A DNA stretch of 64,000 nucleotides from Janthinobacterium sp. FW305-129. Lineage in GTDB: Bacteria; Pseudomonadota; Gammaproteobacteria; Burkholderiales; Burkholderiaceae_D. Made by a program: the position numbers and the translations under genes. Numbering within the stretch: position 1 is the stretch's first letter; every line of letters starts with the position of its first letter. This document shows, one piece after another, positions 1 through 8,420 of the stretch. The stretch covers positions 372,001 to 436,000 of the forward strand of contig NZ_JACYMM010000006.1 in assembly GCF_020858115.1 (NCBI RefSeq), read 5' to 3'. The notes under the pieces were generated by a model. That model saw only the letters and a list, made by a program, of their open reading frames with translations. It was not told the origin of the DNA and did no database searches.

Positions 1-1275
1 GAAGAGGCCATTTCCAACGCCAACCGCGCCTTGCGCGACCTGGCGCAGGAGCAAAGCGAGACGGGCGTGAAACTCAATGCGCTGGGGCAGGAGCACCAGC
101 AATTGACGGCCACGGTCGAGAAACAAAAGACGCAGCTGTCGAAGTTGCTGCGTGAACAATATGTTGCCGGCAACGAAGACCGCATCAAGCTGCTCTTGTC
201 GGGCGACAATCCGAACCGCATCAACCGCGACCTGCAATTGATGGCCTATGTGTCGCAGGCGCAGGCGCGCCTGCTGGAAGCCTTGCGCGCCAACTTGCTG
301 GCCGTGGAGAAAAACCAGGCGGACGTGCAGAACGCCAAGGATGAGCTGGAAGAAATCGCGCAGGAAGAGCGCGACCAGAAGGCCCTGCTGGTGCAGGAGA
401 AGGCGCGCCGCGCTGCCTTGCTGACGAGCTTGTCGCAGCGCCTGGTGGCGCAGCGCAAGGAAGTGGGCAATGTCGAGCGCGACGAACAGCGCATGGGCAA
501 CCTGGTCGACAAGCTGGCGAAACTGATCGAAGAGCAGGCCGCCGCCGCCGCGGCCGAAAAGAAACGCCAGCAATTGCTGGCCGAACAGCGCGCCGCCGCC
601 AAGGCCGCCGCCGACGCCAGGATCGCCGCGGAAAAACGCGAACGCCTGCTGGCCGCGCGCGCCAAGGCCGCCCAGGCGCAGGCCGAGCGCGAACGCCTTG
701 CAAAAGAGCAACAAAACAAATCGGGCAAGATCAAGCCGCAGACGCCGCCAGCGCCGCCTGTGAAACTGGAACCGATCGATGACGACGAGCCGCCGCAAGT
801 GGCCAAGGTGGCGCCGAAACCCGAGCCGAAGCCGGAACCGGAGCCGGAACGCCCAAGCCTGGGCCCGGCCGCGCCGGCCGGCGCCTTTGCCAGCATGAAA
901 GGGCAGCTGCGCGCGCCCGTGGCGGGCAAGATCGCCGCCCGCTTCGGCAGCAAGCGCGGTGACGGCCCCAGCTGGAAGGGCGTGTTCATCCGCACAGGAG
1001 AGGGCAGCGAGATCCACGCCATCGCCGGCGGCCGTGTCGTGTTTTCCGACTGGCTGCGCGGTTTCGGCAATTTGATCATCGTCGACCATGGCGGCCAGTA
1101 CATGAGTATTTATGGCAATAACCAGTCCTTGCTGAAACGCGTGGGCGATGCCGTCAAGGGCGGCGACGCCATTGCCAGCGCGGGCAACAGCGGCGGCAAC
1201 GAGGAATCGGGGCTATACTTTGAATTGCGTCATCAGGGCCGCGCCTTCGACCCCGCCACCTGGGTGAAGTTTTAA
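1..1275 (+). CDS. envC: EnvC-type murein hydrolase activator (5' end outside window)
   Basis: The frame is open from base 1, so the N-terminus lies upstream and 424 residues are visible. The first half is a long charged coiled coil with Ala/Lys/Glu-rich stretches, followed by a Pro-rich linker and a C-terminal LytM/M23 fold. The LytM part lacks the usual metal ligands: the position of the H-x3-D motif reads GVFIRTGEG, and the final motif is YFELRHQGR rather than a canonical HxH. That pattern matches E. coli EnvC, which does not cut peptidoglycan itself but activates periplasmic amidases AmiA/AmiB at the division septum. A CtpA-type protease follows 51 bp downstream, a common pairing. Family assignment is firm; the amidase-activator role is by homology. 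Confidence 0.88.
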   Translation, partial: EEAISNANRALRDLAQEQSETGVKLNALGQEHQQLTATVEKQKTQLSKLLREQYVAGNEDRIKLLLSGDNPNRINRDLQLMAYVSQAQARLLEALRANLLAVEKNQADVQNAKDELEEIAQEERDQKALLVQEKARRAALLTSLSQRLVAQRKEVGNVERDEQRMGNLVDKLAKLIEEQAAAAAAEKKRQQLLAEQRAAAKAAADARIAAEKRERLLAARAKAAQAQAERERLAKEQQNKSGKIKPQTPPAPPVKLEPIDDDEPPQVAKVAPKPEPKPEPEPERPSLGPAAPAGAFASMKGQLRAPVAGKIAARFGSKRGDGPSWKGVFIRTGEGSEIHAIAGGRVVFSDWLRGFGNLIIVDHGGQYMSIYGNNQSLLKRVGDAVKGGDAIASAGNSGGNEESGLYFELRHQGRAFDPATWVKF

Positions 1276-1326
1276 TTCAGTTCCCACCATTGCTGCGGCA
1301 GCGAATTTGTAGATTGCGAAGAATAC

Positions 1327-2820
1327 ATGGGTATCAAAGTCAAAAGTATCGGCCTGATCGGTCTGGGCGTCCTGGCCGGCATCGGCATGTCGCTGCAGTT
1401 CCCGGCCGTGGCGCAGAAAATCACGAATGCCCCGCTGCCGCTCGACGAGCTGCGCCAGTTGTCCGACGTCTTTGGCCTGATCAAGTCCGATTATGTCGAG
1501 AAGGTGGAAGACAAGAAACTGTTGACGGAAGCCATATCCGGCATGGTGTCGTCGCTGGACCCGCATTCCGTCTACCTCGATAAAAATGCCTTCAAGGAAA
1601 TGCGCGAAAGCGTGCAGGGCAAGTTTGTCGGCATCGGCATCGAAGTGAGCATGGAAGACGGCTACGTGAAAGTCGTCTCGCCCATCGAGGACAGCCCCGC
1701 CGCCAAGGCCGGCATCCTGGCGGGCGATTTCATCACTCGCCTCGACAATCTGCCGCTGAAGGGCATGCAGCTGGAAGAAGTCATCAAGAAGATGCGCGGC
1801 CAGCCGGGCACCAAGCTGGTACTGACGATGTCGCGCAAGGGCGAAAGCAAGCCGCTGGTCTTCCCCATCGTGCGCGAGGAAATCCGTGTGCAAAGCGTGA
1901 AGGCCAAGATGATCGCGCCCGGCTATGCCTGGCTGCGCATCGCCCAGTTCCAGGAACCGACCGTCGATGACATGGTCAAAAAGATCAACGCGCTGTATGC
2001 GCAAGACCCCAAGCTCAAGGGCCTGGTGCTGGACTTGCGCAACGATCCCGGTGGCGTCGTGCCGGGCGCCATCGGCGTGGCGACAGCATTTCTTCCAGGT
2101 AACTCCGTGATCGTTTCCACCAAGGGCCAGTTGCCGGAGTCGCAACAGGTGTTTTATGGCCGCCGCGAATTCTATGCGCCGCCGGGCGCCAAGGCCGACC
2201 CGCTGGCCAAGCTGCCGGCCGCGCTGAAAACCGTGCCGCTGGTGGTGCTGGTCAACGCCGGCTCCGCCTCCGCCTCGGAAATCGTCGCCGGCGCCTTGCA
2301 GGATTACCAGCGCGCCACCGTCATCGGCACGCAAACGTTCGGCAAGGGTTCCGTGCAAACCTTGCGCCAGATCACGGCCGACACGGCCGTCAAGCTGACG
2401 ACGGCGCGCTACTACACGCCGAAAGGCCGGGCCATCCAGGCGCGCGGCATCGTGCCCGACTTGCTGGTCGATGAAACGGCCGAAGGCGACGGCTGGAACA
2501 GCCTGCGCGTGCGCGAGGCGGACCTGGAAAAGCACCTGAGCAGCAACGACGGCAAGCCGGAAGCGGCCAAGCCGACCATGGAAGGCATGCAGGATCAGCT
2601 GGAAGCGGAGCAGCGCCTGATCGCCACGGCGAAAAAGCGCAAGCCGCTCGAATACGGCGCCAAGGATGATTTCCAGCTGCAACAAGCCTTGAACCACTTC
2701 CAGGGCTTGCCGGTGCAGCTGGCGAAGGCCGACGCCAAGGACGAGAAGATCGGCGCCAAGCCGGAAATTGCTTCCGACATCAAGGCGGACGACAAGAAGA
2801 TTCCGGTGCAAAAACCGTAG
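1327..2820 (+). CDS. ctpA: CtpA-type carboxyl-terminal processing protease (S41)
   Basis: This is a 497-residue periplasmic serine protease that trims or degrades proteins from their C-termini. An N-terminal hydrophobic segment (about residues 6-29) acts as signal or anchor. A PDZ domain follows at about 95-180, then the S41 catalytic domain. The motif GSASASE (312-318) holds the nucleophile, probably Ser315, and Lys340 in FGKGS lies 25 residues on, the spacing of the Ser-Lys dyad in Tsp/CtpB. The C-terminus is Lys/Asp-rich. It lies downstream of the EnvC-type gene and 8 bp before moeB, so the three are probably co-transcribed. In other bacteria such proteases control peptidoglycan hydrolases, which fits the neighbour. 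Confidence 0.92.
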   Translation: MGIKVKSIGLIGLGVLAGIGMSLQFPAVAQKITNAPLPLDELRQLSDVFGLIKSDYVEKVEDKKLLTEAISGMVSSLDPHSVYLDKNAFKEMRESVQGKFVGIGIEVSMEDGYVKVVSPIEDSPAAKAGILAGDFITRLDNLPLKGMQLEEVIKKMRGQPGTKLVLTMSRKGESKPLVFPIVREEIRVQSVKAKMIAPGYAWLRIAQFQEPTVDDMVKKINALYAQDPKLKGLVLDLRNDPGGVVPGAIGVATAFLPGNSVIVSTKGQLPESQQVFYGRREFYAPPGAKADPLAKLPAALKTVPLVVLVNAGSASASEIVAGALQDYQRATVIGTQTFGKGSVQTLRQITADTAVKLTTARYYTPKGRAIQARGIVPDLLVDETAEGDGWNSLRVREADLEKHLSSNDGKPEAAKPTMEGMQDQLEAEQRLIATAKKRKPLEYGAKDDFQLQQALNHFQGLPVQLAKADAKDEKIGAKPEIASDIKADDKKIPVQKP

Positions 2821-2828
2821 TCGCCGCC

Positions 2829-3590
2829 ATGAACGACCATCAACTGCTGCGCTATTCGCGCCACATCCTGCTAGACCAGATCGGCATCGAAGGCCAGCAA
2901 GCCTTGCTGGACGCGCACGTGCTGGTGATCGGCGCGGGCGGGCTCGGTTCGCCGGCCGCCATGTACCTGGCCGCCAGCGGCGTCGGCAAGCTGACCCTGG
3001 TCGACGACGACACGGTCGATCTGACCAATCTGCAGCGCCAGATCGCCCACACCACGCAGCGCGTGGGCCAGCCGAAAGTGCTGTCGGCGCGCGAAACTTT
3101 GACCGGCATCAATCCCGAGATCGATATCATCGGCTTGCAGGAGCGTCTGGACGGCGCGCGCCTGGCCGAACTGGTCTGCTCCAGCACGGTGGTGCTCGAC
3201 TGCACCGACAACTTCGCCACGCGCCACGCCGTCAACCGCGCCTGCGTGGCGGCCGGGGTGCCGCTGGTGTCGGGCGCCGTGATCCGTTTCGACGGGCAAG
3301 TCAGCGTATTCGACCCGCGCGCGGGCACGCAGCCGTGCTATTCCTGCCTGTTTCCGCAGGAGCAGCAGTTCACGGATGAGGCGTGCTCGACGATGGGCGT
3401 GTTCGCGCCGCTGGTCGGCGTGGTGGGTGCCATGCAGGCGGCCGAGGCCCTGAAACTCATCATGGGCGTGGGCGAATCGCTGGCCGGACGCCTGCTGCTG
3501 CTCGACGGGCTGCACATGGAATGGAGCAGCATGCGCGTCGCGCGCGACCCCGGCTGCGCCGTTTGCGGCGAAGTGGTCTTGCCGGTCTGA
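2829..3590 (+). CDS. moeB: MoeB/ThiF-family adenylyltransferase (E1-like)
   Basis: This 253-residue E1-like enzyme adenylates the C-terminal glycine of a sulfur-carrier protein (MoaD for molybdopterin, or ThiS for thiamine). The nucleotide-binding glycine motif GAGGLGSP is at about residues 36-43, followed by the DDDTVDLTNLQRQ signature. Two zinc-binding Cys pairs are visible, CYSC near residue 172 and CAVC near 244. The cysteine in ACSTMG corresponds to the conserved cysteine of the family. Length is typical of MoeB (about 250). There is no neighbouring moaD or thiS, so MoeB versus ThiF cannot be settled here; similarity to stand-alone betaproteobacterial MoeB is best. Confidence 0.9.
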   Translation: MNDHQLLRYSRHILLDQIGIEGQQALLDAHVLVIGAGGLGSPAAMYLAASGVGKLTLVDDDTVDLTNLQRQIAHTTQRVGQPKVLSARETLTGINPEIDIIGLQERLDGARLAELVCSSTVVLDCTDNFATRHAVNRACVAAGVPLVSGAVIRFDGQVSVFDPRAGTQPCYSCLFPQEQQFTDEACSTMGVFAPLVGVVGAMQAAEALKLIMGVGESLAGRLLLLDGLHMEWSSMRVARDPGCAVCGEVVLPV

Positions 3591-3614
3591 CAGACGCCGC
3601 ACAAATTTTTCCCC

Positions 3615-3635
3615 ATATGACAAGCTTTGTCATAT
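3615..3635. promoter_or_regulatory. Perfect 9-3-9 inverted repeat at the gsp operon promoter
   Basis: Arms ATATGACAA (3615-3623) and TTGTCATAT (3627-3635) are exact reverse complements around GCT. A -10-like TATACT lies at 3644-3649, with no good -35 at 17 bp. The repeat therefore covers the -35 region, where a repressor or activator could act. It is an AT-rich element in GC-rich surroundings. The binding protein is unknown. Confidence 0.5.
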
Positions 3636-3683
3636 TTCCGCTTTATACTCTGCTCTCATTACTCACCTTCTTCTCTCTTTCAT

Positions 3684-4136
3684 ATGCAAAACGCAGCAAA
3701 CCATCCGATACGCCAGCGCCGCGCGCGCGGCTTCACTTTGATCGAAATCATGGTCGTGGTGGTGATCATGGGCATCCTCGCTTCGCTGGTGGTGCCCAAG
3801 CTGATCGCCCGCACGGGCGAGTCGAAAGTGGCGGCGGCGAAAGTCGACATCGCCACCGTGATGCAAGCCTTGAAACTGTACCGCCTGGATAACCAGCGCT
3901 ACCCGACCACCGAGCAGGGCTTGCAGGCGCTGATCGAGAAACCGACCACGGGACCGGCCGCAAATGGCTGGAAAGCGGGCGGCTACCTGGAAAAGATGCC
4001 GAAAGATCCATGGGGCAATCCCTATCAGTTCCTGTCGCCGGGCGTGAAGGGCGAAGTCGACATCATTTCGCTGGGCGCCGATGGCCAGCCTGGCGGTAGC
4101 GGCGACGATGCCGATATCGGCTCGTGGGAACTGTAA
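3684..4136 (+). CDS. gspG: Type II secretion major pseudopilin GspG
   Basis: GspG is the major subunit of the periplasmic pseudopilus that pushes folded substrates through the secretin. The 150-residue protein has a prepilin leader of 16 residues ending ARG, cleaved before Phe17 (GFTLIE), with the conserved Glu21 at mature +5. A hydrophobic helix follows, then the GspG-typical region with TTEQGL, DPWGNPYQ and the C-terminal D..D-D calcium site (GDDADIGSWE). I chose the ATG at 3684 because it gives a normal short leader; an upstream in-frame TTG would add 19 residues. No clear Shine-Dalgarno precedes it, only a pyrimidine-rich stretch. It is the first gene of the gsp operon. Confidence 0.95.
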   Translation: MQNAANHPIRQRRARGFTLIEIMVVVVIMGILASLVVPKLIARTGESKVAAAKVDIATVMQALKLYRLDNQRYPTTEQGLQALIEKPTTGPAANGWKAGGYLEKMPKDPWGNPYQFLSPGVKGEVDIISLGADGQPGGSGDDADIGSWEL

Positions 4137-4148
4137 GTTTTTCTTTCC

Positions 4149-4643
4149 ATGAACACCATGAGCAGGCGACGCATGGCATGCCGGCAGCGCAGCGGCGGCT
4201 TCACGCTGATCGAATTGCTGGTGGTGATGGTCATCATCGGCGTCACCCTGGGCCTGGTGTCGCTGAACGCCATGCCGAATGGCCAGCAAGCCTTGCAAAA
4301 GGAAGCCGAGCGCATCGCCCTGCTGCTGCAGCTGGCGCGCGATGAAGCCATCGTGCGCAGCCGGCAGGTGGCGTTCGAGGCTGACGAAAATCAATACCGT
4401 TTCCTGGTCCTCAATGAAAAGCTGTGGCAACCCGTGACGCAGGACGATTTGCTGCGCGAGCGCAGCTTCAGCAACACGCCCATGCTGCTCAGCGTGCAGC
4501 CCTCGAACAGCGTGGCCCAGCCGCTGCGCATCATCTTCGGCCGCGAACCGGTCGACAAGCCTTTCGTGCTGACCCTGGCCAGCGGCGAACGCAGCGTGGC
4601 CATCCGCGCCGACGGCATCGGCCACTTCACGGTCGAGCAATGA
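4149..4643 (+). CDS. gspH: Type II secretion minor pseudopilin GspH
   Basis: GspH is a minor pseudopilin of about 164 residues. The leader MNTMSRRRMACRQRSGG ends with a Gly before FTLIELLVVMVII, giving prepilin peptidase cleavage and Glu at +5. The rest matches the GspH globular domain in size and placement. A second ATG at 4158 could be the start. It lies 12 bp after gspG and ends inside the first codons of gspI (ATGATG/TGA overlap), showing translational coupling. Confidence is high from motif and position; sequence similarity among GspH proteins is low. Confidence 0.9.
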   Translation: MNTMSRRRMACRQRSGGFTLIELLVVMVIIGVTLGLVSLNAMPNGQQALQKEAERIALLLQLARDEAIVRSRQVAFEADENQYRFLVLNEKLWQPVTQDDLLRERSFSNTPMLLSVQPSNSVAQPLRIIFGREPVDKPFVLTLASGERSVAIRADGIGHFTVEQ

Positions 4644-5020
4644 TGCGGCGCTCGTTTCGCCGCCAGCGCGGCTTCACCTTGCTGGAAGTCCTGGTCGCCC
4701 TCGTCATCGTCGGCACGGCCCTGGGCGCCTCGCTGCGCGCCGTGGGCAGCCTGACGCAGAACAGCGATGGCTTGCGCAGCGCCATGATGGCCACCTGGTC
4801 GGCGGAAAACCACCTGGTGCGATTGCGCCTGGCAAAAACCTTCCCGCAGACGGGCAAGCGCACGGTCGATTGCCCGCAGGGTGACTTAAAACTCATCTGT
4901 GAGGAAGAAGTGGTGGCCACGCCGAATCCCCGCATCCGCCAAGTGCGCGTCAACGTATATGACGTGCAATACCCGGCCCGGCGCATCGTGCGTCTGGTCT
5001 TGCTTTCTTTTAACGACTGA
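4640..5020 (+). CDS. gspI: Type II secretion minor pseudopilin GspI
   Basis: GspI is a minor pseudopilin of 126 residues, part of the GspI-J-K tip complex. Leader MMRRSFRRQRG is followed by FTLLEVLVALVIVG, a class III signal with Glu at +5. I set the start at the first of two adjacent ATG codons (4640, 4643) because that gives the correct leader length. It overlaps the gspH stop by 4 bp. Any longer reading of this frame upstream would run across gspH and is not real. Length is typical for GspI (about 125). Confidence 0.92.
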   Translation: MMRRSFRRQRGFTLLEVLVALVIVGTALGASLRAVGSLTQNSDGLRSAMMATWSAENHLVRLRLAKTFPQTGKRTVDCPQGDLKLICEEEVVATPNPRIRQVRVNVYDVQYPARRIVRLVLLSFND

Positions 5021-5655
5021 TGGCGCGCCGCAAGCTTTCCACCGCTGGTTTCACTCTGATCGAGCTGCTCGTGGCGATCGGCATCCTGGCCATGGTCGCC
5101 GTGCTGGGCTGGCGTGGCCTGGACAGCATCGTGCGTTCGCGCGAAGTGCTGACCAGCCAGCTGAACCAGGCGCGCGGCATGCAGCTGGCGTTTGCCCAGA
5201 TGCAGAGCGATTGCGACCACCTGGCCGGCGCCGGCCAGAACAACAACCTGCTGAATGGCCGCATCAACCTGTCGGCGGAAAATGACCGCCTGACCCTGGT
5301 GCGCCTGGCCGCATCGGAGCAGGAGCCGCAACAGTTGCAAGTGGTCACTTACCGCCTGCGCGGCGGCGTGCTGACGCGGCGCGAGTCGAACGGCACGCGC
5401 GACCTGGCCGTGCTCGACACCCTGTGGCAGGCGGCGCGCGACGATACCGATACTTCCAGCGCCGACGTGGCCCTGATGCGCGGCGTCGACAGCATGGTCA
5501 TGCGCGGGCAAAAGCGTCAAAATTCTCCGAATCCCGAGTGGATCACCATGCTTGCCGGCACAAAAACAGATGATTTTGTCGGCCTGGAAGTGACCCTGCA
5601 GATGCCGGGCCAGGATGCGGGCCTGTCCAAAGTCTTTTTACTGGGGCCGGGATGA
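5020..5655 (+). CDS. gspJ: Type II secretion minor pseudopilin GspJ
   Basis: GspJ is a 211-residue minor pseudopilin. The leader MARRKLSTAG precedes FTLIELLVAIGILAMVAVLGW, with Glu at +5. The body is longer than GspH/I, as expected for GspJ. Start and gspI stop share one base (TGATG), so translation is coupled. With GspI and GspK it forms the tip that initiates pseudopilus assembly. Confidence 0.93.
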   Translation: MARRKLSTAGFTLIELLVAIGILAMVAVLGWRGLDSIVRSREVLTSQLNQARGMQLAFAQMQSDCDHLAGAGQNNNLLNGRINLSAENDRLTLVRLAASEQEPQQLQVVTYRLRGGVLTRRESNGTRDLAVLDTLWQAARDDTDTSSADVALMRGVDSMVMRGQKRQNSPNPEWITMLAGTKTDDFVGLEVTLQMPGQDAGLSKVFLLGPG

Positions 5656-6626
5656 AGCCGTTCATTCACCCAGCGCGCCAGCGCGGCGTGGCCGTCATCA
5701 CGGCCTTGCTGCTGACGGCGCTGGCCATTACCGTCGTCGCCAGCCTGTTCTGGCAGCAGCAGGTGCAAGTGCGCTCGATGGAAAACCAGCGCCTGCGCCT
5801 GCAGACGCAGTGGGCCATGCGCGGCATGGTCGATTTTGCCCGCTTCTGGTTGCGCCAGGACAATCCCACGCTGACGGCGCTCGACGGCGTGTGGGCCACG
5901 CCCATCGAGGAAGCGCGGCTCGACGATTATGTGGACCGCGAAAAGGTCGATACGGAAAAATTCGACGCCACCGTCTCGGGCCGCGCCCTCGATGCGCAGG
6001 CGCGTTTCAATATTACCAACCTGGTGGACGCCACGGGCCCCATCAATCCGAAGCAGGTGCTGGCTTACCAGCGTCTGCTGTCGAACCTGCAGCTCGACAG
6101 CGGCCTGGCGCAGGCGACGGCCGATGCCGTGCTGCGCGCGAAGCCGAAACTGCGCACCGTGGATGGCGGCAGCGACGGCAAGACGCCCGCCGCCACGCCC
6201 GCATCGGGCGGCAGCAGCGAGCCGGTGGCATTTACGCAGGTCGAGGATTTGCTGGCCGTGCCCGGCTACACGCCGCAAATGATCGAGAAACTGCGCGATT
6301 TCATCATCGTCTTGCCGGAATTGACGCCGGTCAACGTGAATACGGCCCCGGCCGAGGTGCTGGCGGCCGTGACGATGATGTCGCTGTCCGAGGCCAGCGC
6401 CTTGACGTTGAGCAATCCGCGTAAAAAGTTTGTCGATAAGTTAAATTTCCAGAATAATATTAATGCTGCACTGATTGAAGGCGTGGAACTTGATGTGAAG
6501 AGCCGTTACTTCCTCACGGTCATCCGCGTGCGGCTGGATCGCGCCGCCCTCGATGCCGTGGCGCTCGTCAATCGAAAAATGGATCCGCAGCGCACCACCA
6601 GCCTGGTCTGGTTGCGGGAAAATTAA
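5652..6626 (+). CDS. gspK: Type II secretion pseudopilin GspK
   Basis: GspK is the large tip pseudopilin, here 324 residues, which is the usual size. The N-terminus MKPFIHPARQRG^VAVITALLLTAL lacks Glu at +5, a recognised GspK trait. Downstream are the helix-hairpin-helix-like alpha domain and a TPVNVNTAPAEVL segment (about 219-231), which is strongly diagnostic of GspK. The start overlaps the gspJ stop by 4 bp (ATGA). GspK caps the pseudopilus and limits its length. Confidence 0.95.
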   Translation: MKPFIHPARQRGVAVITALLLTALAITVVASLFWQQQVQVRSMENQRLRLQTQWAMRGMVDFARFWLRQDNPTLTALDGVWATPIEEARLDDYVDREKVDTEKFDATVSGRALDAQARFNITNLVDATGPINPKQVLAYQRLLSNLQLDSGLAQATADAVLRAKPKLRTVDGGSDGKTPAATPASGGSSEPVAFTQVEDLLAVPGYTPQMIEKLRDFIIVLPELTPVNVNTAPAEVLAAVTMMSLSEASALTLSNPRKKFVDKLNFQNNINAALIEGVELDVKSRYFLTVIRVRLDRAALDAVALVNRKMDPQRTTSLVWLREN

Positions 6627-6645
6627 CCCCTGAAAGCGAGTCATT

Positions 6646-7875
6646 TTGACAACTTTGTACATCCGCCACCCGGCCAAGGCATCCACCGACGGCGCCCCTG
6701 CCTGCTCCTTCGTGCTGGCCGGCGACGGCGGCGCCTTGCTGCAGCAAGGCAGCGCGGCGCTGGGCAGCCTGGGCCAGCTGATCGCCGGCGCGAAGCAGGT
6801 GGTGCTGCTGCTGGCGGCGGCCGACGTGACTTTGCTGCGCCTGAAAATGCCGCCGCTGGCCGGTGCCCGCCTGCGCGCGGCCCTGCCGGGCCTGGTGGAA
6901 GAACATATTCTTGGCGACGCCCAGGATTGCCTGCTGGCCGCTGGCGCGCCCGACGCTGCCGGCATGCGCACGGTGGCCGTGGCGCAGCGCGCCTGGGCCG
7001 AGGTGCTCGTGAAAGCCTTGCTGGCGCAGGGCGCGCGCAAGGTGGCGCTGCTGCCGTCGCAGCTGTGCCTGCCCCTGCAGCCGGGCAGCGTGACGGCTTC
7101 CCTGCAAGCGGTCGGCGATGGCCTGGAGCTGGCCTTGCGCCAGGCGCCGCAGGAAGGGCTGGGCCTGGTCTTGCCTTTGCTGCCGCAGCAGGCGCTGCTG
7201 ACGACGCGCGCATTTGCCGGCGACGTGCCCCTGACGGTCTACGTGGCGCAGGCCGAGCTTGCGCAATATCAAGAGTTGGCCGCCGGCATGGACGGCGTGA
7301 CGCTGGAACCTGATCACTGGGCGCACTGGATCGCCGGCGCCCGTGGCGCGGGGCTGGACCTGGCTCCCGCGCTGGGCACGGCGACGGGATCGGCCACCGA
7401 ATGGCGCCGCTGGCGCTGGCCCATCCGTCTGGCGCTGCTGGCCGTGGTCGTCAACCTTGCCGGCATGAATATCGAATGGATGCGCCTGAAGCGCGAGGCG
7501 GCCACCGTGCGCACCTCGATGCAGCAAACCTTCAAGGCCGCATATCCGAACGAAGCGCCCGTGTATGGCCTGGAAGCGGAGCAGATGCGGCGCAATATCG
7601 CCGCCGCCCGCCTGCAGGGCGGGCAAGCGAGCATGGATGATTTTACGAGCATGAGCGCGGCGCTGGGCGAGGCGCTGGGCGGCCTGGCCGGGCGCGGCGT
7701 GGTGGCGTCGCTGGAATACCGCGAGCGCAGCCTGATCGTCCGGCTGAAACCGGACATGGTCGACGCCAGCGCCCAGGCGCAGGTGCGCGACGGCCTGGCC
7801 GCGCGCAAGCTGGCCTTGAATGAAACGGCGCCGGGCGTGTGGAAGATCACGCCGGCCACGGGAGCAAAAGCATGA
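6646..7875 (+). CDS. gspL: Type II secretion inner membrane protein GspL
   Basis: GspL (409 residues) links the cytoplasmic ATPase GspE to the inner-membrane platform. It has an actin-like cytoplasmic region, one membrane segment at about residues 260-278 (WPIRLALLAVVVNLAGMN), and a ferredoxin-like periplasmic domain. The best start is a TTG at 6646, preceded by GAAAGCGAG; no in-frame ATG exists near the expected N-terminus. This gene has the only sizeable gap in the G-N block (19 bp after gspK), and its stop overlaps gspM by 4 bp. Confidence 0.9.
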   Translation: MTTLYIRHPAKASTDGAPACSFVLAGDGGALLQQGSAALGSLGQLIAGAKQVVLLLAAADVTLLRLKMPPLAGARLRAALPGLVEEHILGDAQDCLLAAGAPDAAGMRTVAVAQRAWAEVLVKALLAQGARKVALLPSQLCLPLQPGSVTASLQAVGDGLELALRQAPQEGLGLVLPLLPQQALLTTRAFAGDVPLTVYVAQAELAQYQELAAGMDGVTLEPDHWAHWIAGARGAGLDLAPALGTATGSATEWRRWRWPIRLALLAVVVNLAGMNIEWMRLKREAATVRTSMQQTFKAAYPNEAPVYGLEAEQMRRNIAAARLQGGQASMDDFTSMSAALGEALGGLAGRGVVASLEYRERSLIVRLKPDMVDASAQAQVRDGLAARKLALNETAPGVWKITPATGAKA

Positions 7876-8420
7876 GTGCAGCAGTGAACAAGGCGCGCGC
7901 CGCGCTGGTGGGCCAGCAACAGGCCGTGCAGGCTTTCTGGGCCGAGCGCACGCCGCAGGAGCGCAAGCTCTTGACCCTCGGCGGCGTGGTGGCGGGCCTG
8001 GCCCTTGTCTACGCCGTGTTCTTCGAGCCGGCCTGGACGGGCCGCATCGCCTTGCAAAAGAGCTTGCCCGAGCTGCGCCAGAACGCGGCCCAGCTGCAGG
8101 CGCTGGCGCGTGAGGCGGGCGAACTGGCGCGCCAGGCACCGGTGCAGGTGGCACCCATGAGCCGTGACAGCATAGACGCCTCGCTGAAAGCGCGCGGCCT
8201 GGCGCCGCAATCGCTGTCGCTGACGGGGGAATATGCGCGCGTGCAGCTGAACGGCGTGCCGTTTGCCAGCGTCATGCTGTGGCTGGACGGCTTGCGCCGC
8301 GAAGGCCGCATCGCCGTGCAGGAAGCGAAGATCACGGCGCAGACGGTGCAGGACAAGGCGGTGGCGGGCCTGGTCGATGCCAGCCTGACCCTGCACCAGA
8401 GCCCGGGCGCGGCGCGATGA
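7872..8420 (+). CDS. gspM: Type II secretion inner membrane protein GspM
   Basis: GspM (182 residues) binds GspL and stabilises the platform. A short cytoplasmic N-terminus with TPQERKLL is followed by one membrane helix at about 34-53 (GGVVAGLALVYAVFFEPAW) and a small periplasmic domain. The ATG at 7872 overlaps the gspL stop (ATGA); upstream in-frame starts would lie within gspL. Similarity within the family is low, so the assignment rests on topology, length and operon position. Confidence 0.88.
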   Translation: MSAAVNKARAALVGQQQAVQAFWAERTPQERKLLTLGGVVAGLALVYAVFFEPAWTGRIALQKSLPELRQNAAQLQALAREAGELARQAPVQVAPMSRDSIDASLKARGLAPQSLSLTGEYARVQLNGVPFASVMLWLDGLRREGRIAVQEAKITAQTVQDKAVAGLVDASLTLHQSPGAAR

